Shown piece after piece: positions 46,288 to 55,581 of a stretch of DNA of 64,000 nucleotides. The notes below the pieces were generated by a model that saw only the letters and a list, made by a program, of their open reading frames with translations, was not told where the DNA came from and made no database searches. The stretch spans positions 1,364,001 through 1,428,000 of the forward strand of contig NZ_OZ255835.1 in the NCBI RefSeq assembly GCF_965277665.1, written 5' to 3'. Source of the DNA: Lichenicoccus sp965277665 (lineage in GTDB: Bacteria; Pseudomonadota; Alphaproteobacteria; Acetobacterales; Acetobacteraceae). The translations under genes were made by a program, and so were the position numbers. How positions within the stretch are numbered: position 1 is the first letter of the stretch; every line of letters starts with the position of its first letter.

Positions 46288-48075
46288 ATGACCCAGGATC
46301 ATGCTCCCCGCCTGCAGGCGCTTCGCACGGCCCTGGACGCCGCCGGGCTGGATGGCTTCATCCTGCCGCGCGGTGACGAGCATCTCGGCGAGTATGTCGC
46401 CGCCGGCTCCGAGCGGCTGGCCTGGCTGACCGGCTTCACCGGCAGCGCCGGCCTGGCGATCGTGCTGCCCGGGAAGGCGGCGGTGTTCTCCGACGGCCGC
46501 TACACGCTCCAACTGGCCGAACAGACCGATGGCGCGCTTTGGAGCCGGCAGCACCTGATCGAGCATCCGCCGGAAGCCTGGCTCGCCGAGAACGCCGATG
46601 GCCTGGCGCGGATCGGCTACGACCCCTGGCTGATGAGCCCCGACACGCTGGCCCGGTTCGAGGCTCGGCTCAAGGCAGCCGGCATCGCCCTGGTGCCGGT
46701 GCAGCCCAACCCGCTTGATGCGCTCTGGACCGACCGGCCGCCGCCGCCGCTGCAGCCGGCACGGCCGCATGCGCTGGAACTCTCCGGCCGCGACAGCGCC
46801 GACAAGCGGCACCAGATCGCGGGCGTGCTGCGCGCCGCCGGCGAGCAGGCCCTGGTGCTGACCGATCCGGCGTCGGTCGCCTGGCTGCTTAACATCCGTG
46901 GCGCGGACGTGCCGTTCACGCCGCTGGCCCTGGGCTTTGCGATCCTGCGCGACGACGAGAGCGTCATTTTGTTCATGCATCCGGCCAAGCTCGATGCCGA
47001 CATGCGGCAATGGCTCGGCAATACCGTGCAGGCCGAGCCGCCCGAGGCCCTGCCCGGCCAGATCGCGGCCCTGGCCGGCCAGACCGTCAGGGTGGATGCC
47101 GGCGGCAGCGCGGTCTGGTTCGCACAGGGGCTTCGGGCAGCGGGCGCGACCGTCGGCACCGGGCCGGATCCGGTGCTGCTGGCGAAGTCGCGCAAGAACG
47201 CCGTCGAGCTCGCCGGTGCCCGGAGCGCGCATCATCGCGACGGCATCGCGCTGTGCGGCTTCCTGCATTGGCTCGACGGCCACGGCGTCGGGCTGACCGA
47301 GATGGCACTGGCGGCGCGGCTGGACGCCTTCCGCGCCGCATCGCCGCTGTATCGCGGCGAGAGCTTTCCGGCGATCTCCGGATCGGGTCCGAACGGCGCC
47401 ATCATCCACTACCGGGTCAGCCCGGAGACCGACCGCACCCTCGAGGCCGACGAGATCTACCTGATCGACAGCGGCGCGCAGTATCCGGACGGCACCACCG
47501 ATGTCACCCGCACGATATGGAGCGGCCCCGGCCCGGCGGCCGCTTCGGTGCGCGATCATTTCACCCGGGTGCTGCGCGGCCATGTCGCCATCGCCGCCAC
47601 CTGCTTTCCGCAGGGCGCCACCGGCGGCCGCCTCGACAGCCTGGCCCGCGCGCCGCTGTGGGCGGCGGGTCTCGACTATGACCACGGCACCGGGCACGGC
47701 ATCGGCAGCTTCCTGTCGGTGCATGAAGGGCCGTGCAGCATCCATCCGCGCAACCAGGGCGTGCCGCTCGAGCCAGGCATGATACTGTCCGACGAACCCG
47801 GCTACTACCGCACCGGCGCCTACGGCATCCGGCTGGAGAACCTGCTGCTGGTGCAGGCTGCAGCCCCGCTCGCGGATGCGCAAACGCGGATGTTCCTGGA
47901 GTTCGAGACCCTGACGCTGGCGCCGTTCGACCGGCGGCTGATCGAAACGGCGCTGCTGCACGAGCCGGAGCGACGCTGGATCGACCGCTACCATGCCCGC
48001 GTCCTGTCGGAGATCGGACCGGAACTGGACCCGGCCGCTTGCTCCTGGCTGCAGGCGGCCTGCGCGCCGCTTTGA
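46288..48075 (+). CDS. Xaa-Pro aminopeptidase (aminopeptidase P, APP1-like, M24B)
   Basis: The 595-residue protein has two creatinase-type N-terminal domains and a C-terminal M24 pita-bread domain. Metal ligands are in LIDSGAQYPDGTTDVTRTIW (two Asp), GTGHGIGSFLSVHEG (His) and DEPGYYRTGAYGIRLENLLLV (Glu, Glu). It removes N-terminal residues preceding proline. Length fits the long APP1-like class, about 600 residues, found in bacteria and eukaryotes. Confidence 0.92.
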   Translation: MTQDHAPRLQALRTALDAAGLDGFILPRGDEHLGEYVAAGSERLAWLTGFTGSAGLAIVLPGKAAVFSDGRYTLQLAEQTDGALWSRQHLIEHPPEAWLAENADGLARIGYDPWLMSPDTLARFEARLKAAGIALVPVQPNPLDALWTDRPPPPLQPARPHALELSGRDSADKRHQIAGVLRAAGEQALVLTDPASVAWLLNIRGADVPFTPLALGFAILRDDESVILFMHPAKLDADMRQWLGNTVQAEPPEALPGQIAALAGQTVRVDAGGSAVWFAQGLRAAGATVGTGPDPVLLAKSRKNAVELAGARSAHHRDGIALCGFLHWLDGHGVGLTEMALAARLDAFRAASPLYRGESFPAISGSGPNGAIIHYRVSPETDRTLEADEIYLIDSGAQYPDGTTDVTRTIWSGPGPAAASVRDHFTRVLRGHVAIAATCFPQGATGGRLDSLARAPLWAAGLDYDHGTGHGIGSFLSVHEGPCSIHPRNQGVPLEPGMILSDEPGYYRTGAYGIRLENLLLVQAAAPLADAQTRMFLEFETLTLAPFDRRLIETALLHEPERRWIDRYHARVLSEIGPELDPAACSWLQAACAPL

Positions 48076-48094
48076 CAGAAAAGGAATGCTGCAG

Positions 48095-49129
48095 ATGAGC
48101 CATGCTCTTGGCGAAAAAATCCCCGCCACCCTGATCCCTGGCGACGGCATCGGTCCCGAGATCGTCGAGGCCACGGTCGAGGTGCTCGCGGCACTCGGCG
48201 CCCCGTTCGAGTGGGACCGGCAGCTCGCCGGCATGGCCGCCGTCGCCGACAGCGGCGATCCGCTGCCGCTGCGCACGCTGGACAGCATCCGCCGCACCGG
48301 TCTGGCGCTGAAGGGCCCGCTGACGACGCCGGTCGGCGGCGGCTTCAAGTCGATCAACGTCACGCTGCGGCAGGAATTCGAGCTGTACGCCAACCTGCGG
48401 CCGGCCCGCACGCTGATCCCTGGCCAGCGCTTCGACAATATCGACATCGTGCTGATCCGCGAGAACCTCGAAGGCTTCTACGCCGCGATGGAACACTACC
48501 TGCCGATCGGGCCCGACCCGAAGGCGATCGCGATCTCGTCGGGCTTCAATACGCGCGCGGAATGCCGGCGCATCGTGCGCTACGCCTTCGACTACGCGGT
48601 GAAGAACGGCCGCAAGAAGGTCACGCTGGTGCACAAGGCGAACATCCTGAAGGCGCTGACCGGGATCTTTCTGGAATCCGGCTACGAGATCGCCAAGGAG
48701 TACGAGGGACGCGTCGAGGTGAATGATCGCATCGTCGATGCCTGCGCGATGCAGCTCGTGCTCGATCCCTGGCAGTACGACGTGATCGTCACCACCAACC
48801 TGTTCGGCGACATCCTGTCCGACCTGATCGCCGGCCTCGTCGGCGGCCTGGGCATGGCGCCCGGCGCCAATATCGGCAACGACGCCGCGATCTTCGAGGC
48901 GGTGCACGGCTCGGCGCCCGACATCGCCGGCAAGGGCGTCGCCAATCCGCTGGCCCTGCTGCTGGCCTCGGAGATCATGCTCGCGCATGTCGGCCGCAAG
49001 GATCTCGCCGACCGTCTTGAGACCGCCATCAACGACACCGTGCTGACAAGCGGCATACGTACCCGCGACCTTGGCGGCGCCGCCGATACGCGCACCCTGA
49101 CCGACGCGCTCAAGCTTCGGCTGGCCTGA
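48095..49129 (+). CDS. NAD-dependent isocitrate dehydrogenase
   Basis: The 344-residue beta-decarboxylating dehydrogenase has IPGDGIGPEI, LIRENLEGFYAAMEH and HGSAPDIAGKGVANPLALLL. The short length and this pattern fit the bacterial NAD-type isocitrate dehydrogenases of acetic acid bacteria more than isopropylmalate or NADP enzymes, though homoisocitrate dehydrogenase is close. It makes 2-oxoglutarate in the TCA cycle. The ATG at 48095 has AAGGA about ten bases upstream; an ATG at 48086 is too close to it. Confidence 0.85.
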   Translation: MSHALGEKIPATLIPGDGIGPEIVEATVEVLAALGAPFEWDRQLAGMAAVADSGDPLPLRTLDSIRRTGLALKGPLTTPVGGGFKSINVTLRQEFELYANLRPARTLIPGQRFDNIDIVLIRENLEGFYAAMEHYLPIGPDPKAIAISSGFNTRAECRRIVRYAFDYAVKNGRKKVTLVHKANILKALTGIFLESGYEIAKEYEGRVEVNDRIVDACAMQLVLDPWQYDVIVTTNLFGDILSDLIAGLVGGLGMAPGANIGNDAAIFEAVHGSAPDIAGKGVANPLALLLASEIMLAHVGRKDLADRLETAINDTVLTSGIRTRDLGGAADTRTLTDALKLRLA

Positions 49130-49283
49130 CCCCGGACGCCTCGCGGTCCGCATCGCCCGTGCGCCGGTCTGCGTTTATGCCCTGGTCACTCTTTTTGGAC
49201 ATGATGCACGCAGTCGGGACGGGGATGGCGGGACAGTGTCAGCGAGCCTCTGCGGGGATCCGCGCGCAAAGCGCCGGGCGACG

Positions 49284-49979
49284 ATGCGCCGCGGCATCCC
49301 CGAGCCGTGCTGCCAGCCGCGGTTGCGGCTGCGCGATCGGCGCGTGACCGCGATCGACGCCGCGTCCGGCCGGCTCGTCGCTTCCATCGGACCGCCGACG
49401 CCCTGGAGCCTGCGCAGCCACGCCCGTGAGCGCGCGGCGCTCGTGCAGGCGCTCGGGGTGGCGCTGCGATGGCCTTGTGTCGCGCCATGCGACGTGTCGC
49501 TCAGGATCAGTGACGGCCTGTCCGGCAGTGGCCTGCTGAACCAGACGCTCGCCGGCATTCTGTCGGAGATGGATTTCCCGGCCGAGCGGCTGCAGCTGGA
49601 ATTCTCCGAGACCGCCTTGCAGGGCGACGACCCGGACCTGCTGTTCGCCCTCGCAGCCCTGCGTGATCTTGGTGTCGTGCCGATCATGGGAGGGTTCGGC
49701 GGCGGCGTCTCCAGCCTGTCGCTGCTGCGCCGGCGGTGCCTCGCCGGCCTGCTCGGCGCGGTGAAGCTGGACGCGGCGCTGCTGCGCGAGTGCGACAGCG
49801 GCGAGGGTGACGTCGCGTTCCTGTGCGGGCTGATCCGCACCTCGCATGCCCTTGGTCTGCTCGTTGTCGCGGACGGCATCGACAGCGCCGGGCAACTCGA
49901 CCTTCTGCTCGCAGCCGGATGCGACGAAGGGCTGGGAGCGTTTGCCGGCGTCCTGCCGGTGTCCCGGACTGTGCCGTAG
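49284..49979 (+). CDS. Degenerate EAL-domain protein
   Basis: The 231-residue protein follows the EAL fold (LRLRDRRVTAIDAASG; LQLEFSETAL; GVVPIMGGFGGGVSSLSLLRR; AVKLDAALLRE; GLLVVADGIDSAGQLDLL; GAFAGVLP). Key residues are lost: the EAL triplet, the DDFG aspartates (now MGGFG) and the Glu of VAEG (now ADG). It should not hydrolyse cyclic di-GMP, and may bind it or act as a scaffold. The start is uncertain (a GTG at 49236 is also in frame). Confidence 0.75.
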   Translation: MRRGIPEPCCQPRLRLRDRRVTAIDAASGRLVASIGPPTPWSLRSHARERAALVQALGVALRWPCVAPCDVSLRISDGLSGSGLLNQTLAGILSEMDFPAERLQLEFSETALQGDDPDLLFALAALRDLGVVPIMGGFGGGVSSLSLLRRRCLAGLLGAVKLDAALLRECDSGEGDVAFLCGLIRTSHALGLLVVADGIDSAGQLDLLLAAGCDEGLGAFAGVLPVSRTVP

Positions 49980-50274
49980 CGCCGGCCGATATTGATCCAT
50001 GACCGGCTACCAGGGCCCGGCAGACGCATCGATACGCACGGCGGGTGCCTGTCCTCCGGCGGCAAGACCGTCAACTCTCACCTCGCGTGGCGGCGTGCAG
50101 ACGCCTCGACCATAACCGTAGCGTAGCGGCGATGCACGCCGCGCAAGAGGAAGTTGGCAGGGCTGTCGCGGTCACTGGCCAGATGATGATTACCGACCAG
50201 CTCATCGGCCCTCTGCATCGCGCGCCGTAGCCGATGATCCACGCCCCCGCGGTTACGGTATTGGTCGTGCCCGA
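49980..50274. other. Intergenic stretch before the 107-bp element
   Basis: No recognisable gene. Short open frames have no domain. It may be the remains of the 5' side of the gene interrupted by the element, but no sequence supports this directly. Confidence 0.4.
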
Positions 50275-50381
50275 CTAGAGCCTGATCGTCTCAGGCTGAA
50301 CCAGCCTGAGACGTGAATCAGTCTCTAGATCAATCTGGTAGAGCAAGTTTACCGGCTCAACTTGAGCCGGTCTTGCTCTAG
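50275..50381 (+). repeat. 107-bp palindromic element, copy 3 (left of the accessory block)
   Basis: It begins CTAGAGCCTGATCG and ends CTTGCTCTAG. Hairpin one is GTCTCAGGCT/AGCCTGAGAC around five bases. Hairpin two is nested: TAGAGCAAG pairs with CTTGCTCTA, and inside it ACCGGCTCAA faces TTGAGCCGGT. The copy at 63097-63203 is its reverse complement with two base differences. Confidence 0.9.
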
Positions 50382-50977
50382 CTCGGATCTTTCGTGTTCG
50401 CCTCAGAGGTGGCCGGCTCGCCGCGCAGAAAAGGTTCGACTTGTTCGGCGTGCTGCTGCTCTCCTTCGTGGTGGCGGTCGCCGGAGGCATCACGCGTGAC
50501 GTGCAAAGCGGCGCGGTTCCGGCCGCCGCGGTCGCGAGTTGGCATACCCTTGCGATCGCGGTTCTTGGTGGCCTGTTGACCTTCTTTGTCTACCCGGCAT
50601 TGCAGCCGTTCAAGCGTGATATCCTGCTTTTCGACGCCGTCGGCCTCGCCCTGTTCGCGGTCACGGGCGCGCAGAAGGCGCTCCATTACGGCATCAACCC
50701 GGTGATGGCAGCGGTGCTCGGCATGGTGTCGGGGATCGGCGGAGGGATCCTTCGCGACGTCCTCGCGGGCGACGTGCCCACGGTTTTACGCGCCGATCTC
50801 TACGCGCTGGCAGCACTCGCAGCCGCAGGGATTGTCTCGCTTGGGCAGATGCTCGGTGCGTCGCCACTCTACCCGATGCTATTAGGCACCGCCGCCTGCA
50901 CCTTTCTTCGCATTGTGGTGATCTACCGGGGCTGGCGGGTCCCGGTCGCCAGCTGGCGACCGGACGAGAGCAGATGA
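50382..50977 (+). pseudogene. Broken TRIC-type cation channel gene (UPF0126)
   Basis: The region encodes a trimeric intracellular cation channel-like protein in two frames. Frame one, directly after the element, reads LGSFVFASEVAGSPRRKG. Frame two, from 50435, reads FDLFGVLLLSFVVAVAGGITRD and continues to a stop at 50977 with the glycine-rich core GMVSGIGGGILRDVLAGDVP. Relatives have both parts in one frame, so one base is missing near 50433. The start codon and first residues are also absent, replaced by the element at 50275-50381. A shortened channel could only begin at a TTG at 50441. Confidence 0.7.
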
Positions 50978-51311
50978 CGGAACCGCAAGCGGGGATTCGC
51001 AAAGCTTGCCGTCGCGACACGACCAGGAACGCGGTGCCGCAGGTCGTGGCCGCCCCGCAAGACCTATCGGGAGAGACGAATGTGCTTGCGCTGTGCTGAG
51101 GGTTCAGCAGACCGCGCGCCGGCCCGTCGTACACACCTGTTGCAGCTCTTGGCGCTGGTCGAGCACCCCGACGCGCTTCCGGCGGATGCAGCCCTTTAGC
51201 TCGGCCGGGAGATCATGGAGCTAATCCAACCGAGTTGGGGCCTGCGCCGGTGCGATCCGGTCTGGCCGCCTGACCCAACGGCCGTGAGCAAACGCTAAGA
51301 GGAGACGTCCG
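50978..51311. other. Degraded stretch between two pseudogenes
   Basis: No intact gene. A short frame from an ATG near 51079 reads HLLQLLALVEHPDALPADAAL, then a stop, then LGREIMELIQPSWG in the same frame. This looks like a gene remnant, but no family was recognised. Confidence 0.35.
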
Positions 51312-51742
51312 ATGCCTGCCAAGACTGCCGCACCTGCCCTGCTCGAGCCCTCGCCCGACCTTCTGGCTTTGCTGGAGAAGACCTACAAGGACCTCCACGG
51401 CCGCTGACCCGCAACGACGCGGACGCGACGGCCAAGGTCGCAGCCGAGTTCGAGCGACGGTTCGGCAGCAAGGACGTGCAGGAGATCTCAGCGCCCCTCT
51501 CGGCGAGCGAGGATTTCGGCTTGTTCGCCGCGGCGTGGGGGGTGCCTGGGGTGTTTTGGGCGGTCGGCGGGACTGATCCGGTCGCATACGAGAAGGCCGA
51601 GAAAGCTGGAACGCTGAACGAGCTGCCGGTCAATCACTCCCCGGAGTTTGCGCCGGTTCTCGATCCGACTCTGCGAGTCGGCATCGAGGCGATGCTTGCG
51701 GCGGCAGGTGTCTGGCTGATGAGCGAGGAGCCGAAATCCTAG
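51312..51742 (+). pseudogene. M20-family amidohydrolase with large internal deletion
   Basis: An ATG with a good ribosome-binding site starts MPAKTAAPALLEPSPDLLAL and runs to DLHGR, the N-terminus of M20 amidohydrolases (…YKDLHxHPEL). The frame then stops. In another frame the sequence continues NDADATAKVAAEFERRFG, ASEDFGLFAAAWGVPGVFW, VGGTDPVAYEKAEKAG and NHSPEFAPVLDP, the C-terminal end of the same family. About two thirds of the enzyme between these parts, including most metal ligands, is missing. Confidence 0.75.
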
Positions 51743-51758
51743 ATGCCAGGGGTAATAT

Positions 51759-52042
51759 TACGACGCCATCATTGTCGGTGTCGGTACGCGATATGGCCGC
51801 ATGGCGACGTTGATGCCGATCCACACTCATGCTGTTCCATCAAGGAATGGTGCAGGTGCGGCGATCTTATTCCTCCCAGGGGCAATTGACGTTGCATGAG
51901 GTCACCGGCGGTAGTCCCTGCGGTGCCAGCACGTTGGCTGGTGGCGACGGGTCGCGTCGGGTGAGCGAGAACGAACTATGAGGATGCACGCTGCCTGGGG
52001 CGGCGCGTCGCCGGGATTGCTTCTCAAGCTATCAGGGGCTTA
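51759..52042 (+). pseudogene. wrbA remnant (NAD(P)H:quinone oxidoreductase)
   Basis: Three WrbA pieces are recognisable. YDAIIVGVGTRYGRMA (51759 on) is the flavin-site strand. A later piece in another frame reads LFHQGMVQVRRSYSSQGQL and then EVTGGSPCGASTLAGGDGSR, ending VSENEL. A third frame gives YEDARCLGRRVAGIASQ, the C-terminal helix. The N-terminus and middle are missing and at least one frameshift is present. Intact WrbA is about 200 residues. Confidence 0.7.
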
Positions 52043-52048
52043 GTTCCA

Positions 52049-52537
52049 ATGATGGTTGAGCCAATCACCGCTGGCGTCCGGATCGGGCACATCCACCTGA
52101 AGGTGTCGAACCTCGATCGATCGCTAGCCTTCTATGTCGGCGTGCTCGGCTTCCAGGTCATGCAGCGCCTTGGTGGCCAGGCCGCTTTCATCTCGGCCGG
52201 TGGCTACCATCATCACATCGGTCTGAACACCTTGGAAAGCCTTGGCGGTCCGGCCCCCGCGCCCGGCACCACGGGGCTGTATCACACCGCTATCCTCTAC
52301 CCGAGCAGAGCCGACCTCGCCGACGCGCTTCGCCGTGTGGTCGCCGCCGACATCCCGCTGGACGGTGCCTCCGATCACGGGGTGAGCGAGGCGCTATACC
52401 TGTCCGGCCCCGACGGAAACGGCGTGGAGCTCTATTAGGACCGTCCTGCCGAGAATTGGCCCCGGGGGCCGGATGGATCCCTGGCGATGTTCACGCGCCG
52501 GCTCGACCTGGACGATCTGCTGCGTGCGCTGACCTGA
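52049..52537 (+). pseudogene. Glyoxalase/VOC-family gene with in-frame stop
   Basis: The first 129 residues (VRIGHIHLKVSNLDRSLAFY, GVLGFQVMQRLG, SGPDGNGVELY) form a VOC metal-binding protein of the catechol-2,3-dioxygenase-like group. A TAG at 52436 interrupts it. The same frame continues DRPAENWPRGPDGSLAMFTRRLDLDDLL to a TGA at 52535, which is the expected C-terminus. Relatives have Trp (TGG) in place of the stop, so one base change explains it. The metal-binding His and Glu lie before the stop, so a truncated product might fold. Confidence 0.75.
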
Positions 52538-52674
52538 TCGCCCGTGCGGCTTGCACTCAGCCGTTCGCGCCATCCTGACAATTCCGCACCCTTCAGACGC
52601 TAAACGCGGTCAGACTCATGCAGGATGCTGGCCGCGGTCGGTGTCGGTTCTTCGCCAGCAGCAGCCAGGTTTCC

Positions 52675-53484
52675 TCAGGTCGGCACGACCGACCGGCGCG
52701 CCGCAAACGCTGTTTCGCGAACGACTTCGATCCATGTCGCCTGACCGCGGGCGCCGCCGGGGTACATGGCCTTGACCATGGAAATGCCGATCGAGGCCAG
52801 CGGATAGCCGGAATCATCGAGCACAGCGGCGGCAATGCAGCAGACATCGTCATGGCCCTCCGCCTCGTCGAAGGCGAGGCCGGAGGCTCTGACTTCCCTG
52901 AGCTCCCGCAAGAGCGACTGCTTGTCGGTGATGGTCCGGGCGGTGAATCGCTGGAACCGCATCGACTCCACCATGCCTCGCTGCAGCTGCTCAGGGATGT
53001 TGGCCAGCAGCGACTTGCCGACAGCACCCCGGTAGAGCGGCTCGGTGTCTCCAGGCATCTGACGAACGGAGATGATGTGCTTGGCGGGAACAACCTCGAT
53101 GATCGTGGCCTGATCCTGCTCCAGCACACCGAGATAGGTGGTCATGCCGGTCGCCTCGTTCAGGCGGTTGAGGTAGGGCCGCATCCGCTCGATCAACAAG
53201 CCACGGGCCGGGCTGAAGCGGCGAAGTCGCGCAAGCTTTGCGCCTTGCGAATAGAGCTTGGAAGCCGGATCCTTGGCAATGAACCCACAGGTCTCCAGTG
53301 TCGCAAGTAGCCGCAAGGCAGTGCTACGGTCATAGCCCAGTCTTGCAGCGATGTCCCGTAGCCGCAGCGGCTCACCTGCCGAGACGACGAACTCCATAAG
53401 TTCCAGCCCGCGGGCAAGCGATTGCACGGACGTGCCAAGTCCGGGCTCCCCCGTGTCGGCTCGATACGGCTTTGCCTGGCTCAT
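52675..53484 (-). CDS. IclR-family transcriptional regulator
   Basis: The 269-residue protein has an N-terminal winged helix-turn-helix (LRLRDIAARLGYDRSTALRLLATLE) and a C-terminal effector domain (YRGAVGKSLLANIP, GLAFDEAEGHDDVCCIAAAVLD). It is divergent from the ABC transporter operon, with a 446-base gap, so it very likely controls the transporter and downstream enzymes. IclR proteins usually sense a small carboxylate or aromatic substrate. Confidence 0.93.
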   Translation of the reverse strand: MSQAKPYRADTGEPGLGTSVQSLARGLELMEFVVSAGEPLRLRDIAARLGYDRSTALRLLATLETCGFIAKDPASKLYSQGAKLARLRRFSPARGLLIERMRPYLNRLNEATGMTTYLGVLEQDQATIIEVVPAKHIISVRQMPGDTEPLYRGAVGKSLLANIPEQLQRGMVESMRFQRFTARTITDKQSLLRELREVRASGLAFDEAEGHDDVCCIAAAVLDDSGYPLASIGISMVKAMYPGGARGQATWIEVVRETAFAARRSVVPT

Positions 53485-53930
53485 GAAACGACCTGACGCA
53501 TGTCTGGATTACGTTTGGTATAGACCCATCGCCTTCTAGCACATCCTGCCCGGCACGAAGCAGCATTCGCCTTCTCGCGGCTCAGCACCATTGACAGGCA
53601 GTGTGTGGCTGCCTGGCAGGCTCAAGCCGCTCGCGGATCTGGTCAACCACCGGCTGATGAACATGCGCCGCTATCAGGTCTGCCCAGTCTCTCGGCATTT
53701 CGCCTAGGTTTTGAGCAAGGGTCTGCAAATTTCCTAGGCAGACAATAGCCCGCTGTCCCAGATGCCTACCAATTTATCGAAAAAGTGTTTTATCCTGCGA
53801 GATCGCGTTGCGGTCTGAGAAATCGCTGGCTAGGGTTGGCATCGTGCTGTGCATCCAACAAGACGCTTGCCGGGCGTCATCTGGCCTCTCGCGGCAGCTT
53901 CACACTAACTCCGGACGGAGGCTGAGACCG
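53485..53930. promoter_or_regulatory. Divergent control region of the IclR gene and the catabolic operon
   Basis: The gap has clearly lower GC in places (CCAATTTATCGAAAAAGTG, near 53770-53790), where the operon promoter probably lies. Reading frames extend the ABC gene back to 53808, but the ATG at 53931 with GGAGG is a better start. A short plus-strand frame near 53600-53700 ends at a stop and shows no known domain. No operator could be defined with certainty. Confidence 0.5.
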
Positions 53931-55565
53931 ATGTCACCACCCAATCAGGTCTTGCGTGACCTTGCGCCGGCTGCCCAATCGGTCCAACCACTTGGCACAG
54001 ATGCCACAGCCGTCGTCGCCCGCAATCCAGACACTCCCGGAGCCCGGCTCAGAAAGCGTCTTCTGTGCGTTCGCAACATCAGCAAAAGCTTCGGCGGTAG
54101 CAAGGCCCTTAGCGACGTCTCGTTTTCCCTCTTCCAGGGCGAAGTCCTGGCGTTGCTTGGCGAAAATGGAGCCGGCAAGTCCACGCTGATCAAGATCCTT
54201 GCTGGCGTGCACGCACTTGAGGATGGCACCATCCTCTTCGAAGAGCAGCTTGTCGCTGGCGCGATGAACAAGCTGCCCATCGCCTTCATCCATCAGGATC
54301 TCGGCCTGATAGAATGGATGACAGTATTGGAGAATGTCTGTCTCACGCGGGGGTTCGCCCGTTCGCGAGGCCTGATCTCCTGGAGGAAATCCCGCGCCGC
54401 CGCGGTGGCGACGCTCGCGGCACTCGGGCTCAACATCGATCCAGACACCCGAGTGGCGCAACTCGGTCGCACCGAACGCTCGCTGGTGGCGATTGCCCGC
54501 GCGCTGAGCACCGACGCGAAAGTGGTCGTCATGGACGAACCGACCGCCTCGCTTCCCGCGGACGAAGTCGTTCGCCTGTTCGCCGCCGTTCGCATGCTGC
54601 GCGACCGCGGTGTCGGGGTGGTTTATGTTTCGCACAGGCTCGAGGAGATCTTCTCGATCGCGGACCGCGTCGTCGTGCTGCGCGATGGCCGAATGGTCGG
54701 CGAGAGCGACGTGGCAGCCTTATCGGCCGAGACCCTGATCCACATGATCATCGGCCGCACCACAACGGGCACCATCCGGGCGCCCGCTGTGGCTGATGCA
54801 CCGATCGCGGTGGAGATCGAAGGTGCGCAGATCGGCGAGGTAGGCCCGGTCAGCCTGACCATCCGGGCCGGTGAGATGCTGGCGCTGACCGGGCTGCGAG
54901 GCGCCGGGCAGGACACCATCGGCCGCATGCTGTTCGGGATCCTGCCGCTCGAGGCGGGCAGTGTACACATCGCCGGGAAGGCGGCGACGCTGTCCGACCC
55001 GGCCAGCGCTATGCGGCAAGGCATTCGCTTCGTGAGCGGCGACCGGCTGGCGGAGTCCATCGTCACCGGCTTCAGCATCCGCGAGAATTTTTATCTCAAT
55101 CCGCAGGCAGCCGGCCGTCACGCATTCAGTCGTGTGCGTCACGGCGATGAGTATGCCGGGGCACGCGACATGGGGCGGTATGTCCGGCTCAGCCCCAACG
55201 ATCCGGCGATGCGCATCGAGGCGCTTTCTGGCGGCAACCAGCAGAAGGTCGTCGCCGGCCGCTGGCTCCATCTCAGGGGCCAGGTGCTGATCCTCGAAGA
55301 TCCGACCGCCGGGGTCGATGTCGGGGCAAAAGGCGAAATCTACCGGCTGTTGCTCGCAGCCCTGCAGGAAGGTCTCGCCGTGGTGGTCATCTCGACGGAT
55401 TTCCTCGAGGTGGCGTCCCTCTGCCCGCGAGCTGTCGTGTTCAGCCGCGGTAAGATCGTGGGCGAACTTGCCGGAGCCGCACTCACGCCCGGATCGCTGC
55501 TCAATGCGGCCTCGATGGCGGCGGCGCCGAACGACATGGCGACCAAGCCTCACCACCCGTTCTAG
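53931..55565 (+). CDS. Sugar-type ABC transporter ATPase (RbsA/MglA family)
   Basis: The 544-residue twin ATPase powers a carbohydrate-uptake-type (CUT2) importer. The first domain has GENGAGKST, a degenerate signature (LGRTERSLVAIARAL) and VVVMDEPTASLP. The second lacks a normal Walker A (GLRGAGQDTIG), as usual in this family, but keeps LSGGNQQKV and LILEDPTAGVDVG. It is followed 16 bases later by its permease. The family moves ribose, xylose, autoinducer-2, inositol or other polar molecules; the actual substrate is unknown. Confidence 0.93.
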   Translation: MSPPNQVLRDLAPAAQSVQPLGTDATAVVARNPDTPGARLRKRLLCVRNISKSFGGSKALSDVSFSLFQGEVLALLGENGAGKSTLIKILAGVHALEDGTILFEEQLVAGAMNKLPIAFIHQDLGLIEWMTVLENVCLTRGFARSRGLISWRKSRAAAVATLAALGLNIDPDTRVAQLGRTERSLVAIARALSTDAKVVVMDEPTASLPADEVVRLFAAVRMLRDRGVGVVYVSHRLEEIFSIADRVVVLRDGRMVGESDVAALSAETLIHMIIGRTTTGTIRAPAVADAPIAVEIEGAQIGEVGPVSLTIRAGEMLALTGLRGAGQDTIGRMLFGILPLEAGSVHIAGKAATLSDPASAMRQGIRFVSGDRLAESIVTGFSIRENFYLNPQAAGRHAFSRVRHGDEYAGARDMGRYVRLSPNDPAMRIEALSGGNQQKVVAGRWLHLRGQVLILEDPTAGVDVGAKGEIYRLLLAALQEGLAVVVISTDFLEVASLCPRAVVFSRGKIVGELAGAALTPGSLLNAASMAAAPNDMATKPHHPF

Positions 55566-55581
55566 TCACGGAGGCCTTATC

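Noticed and set aside
46180..48447. 755-codon minus-strand frame opposite the aminopeptidase P gene
   Set aside because: A composition-driven shadow with no domain, crossing several genuine gene boundaries.
50275..50381. 107-bp element considered as a tRNA or attachment site
   Set aside because: No tRNA arms or anticodon pattern can be drawn. The hairpins are perfect palindromes and the other copy is inverted, unlike direct att repeats.
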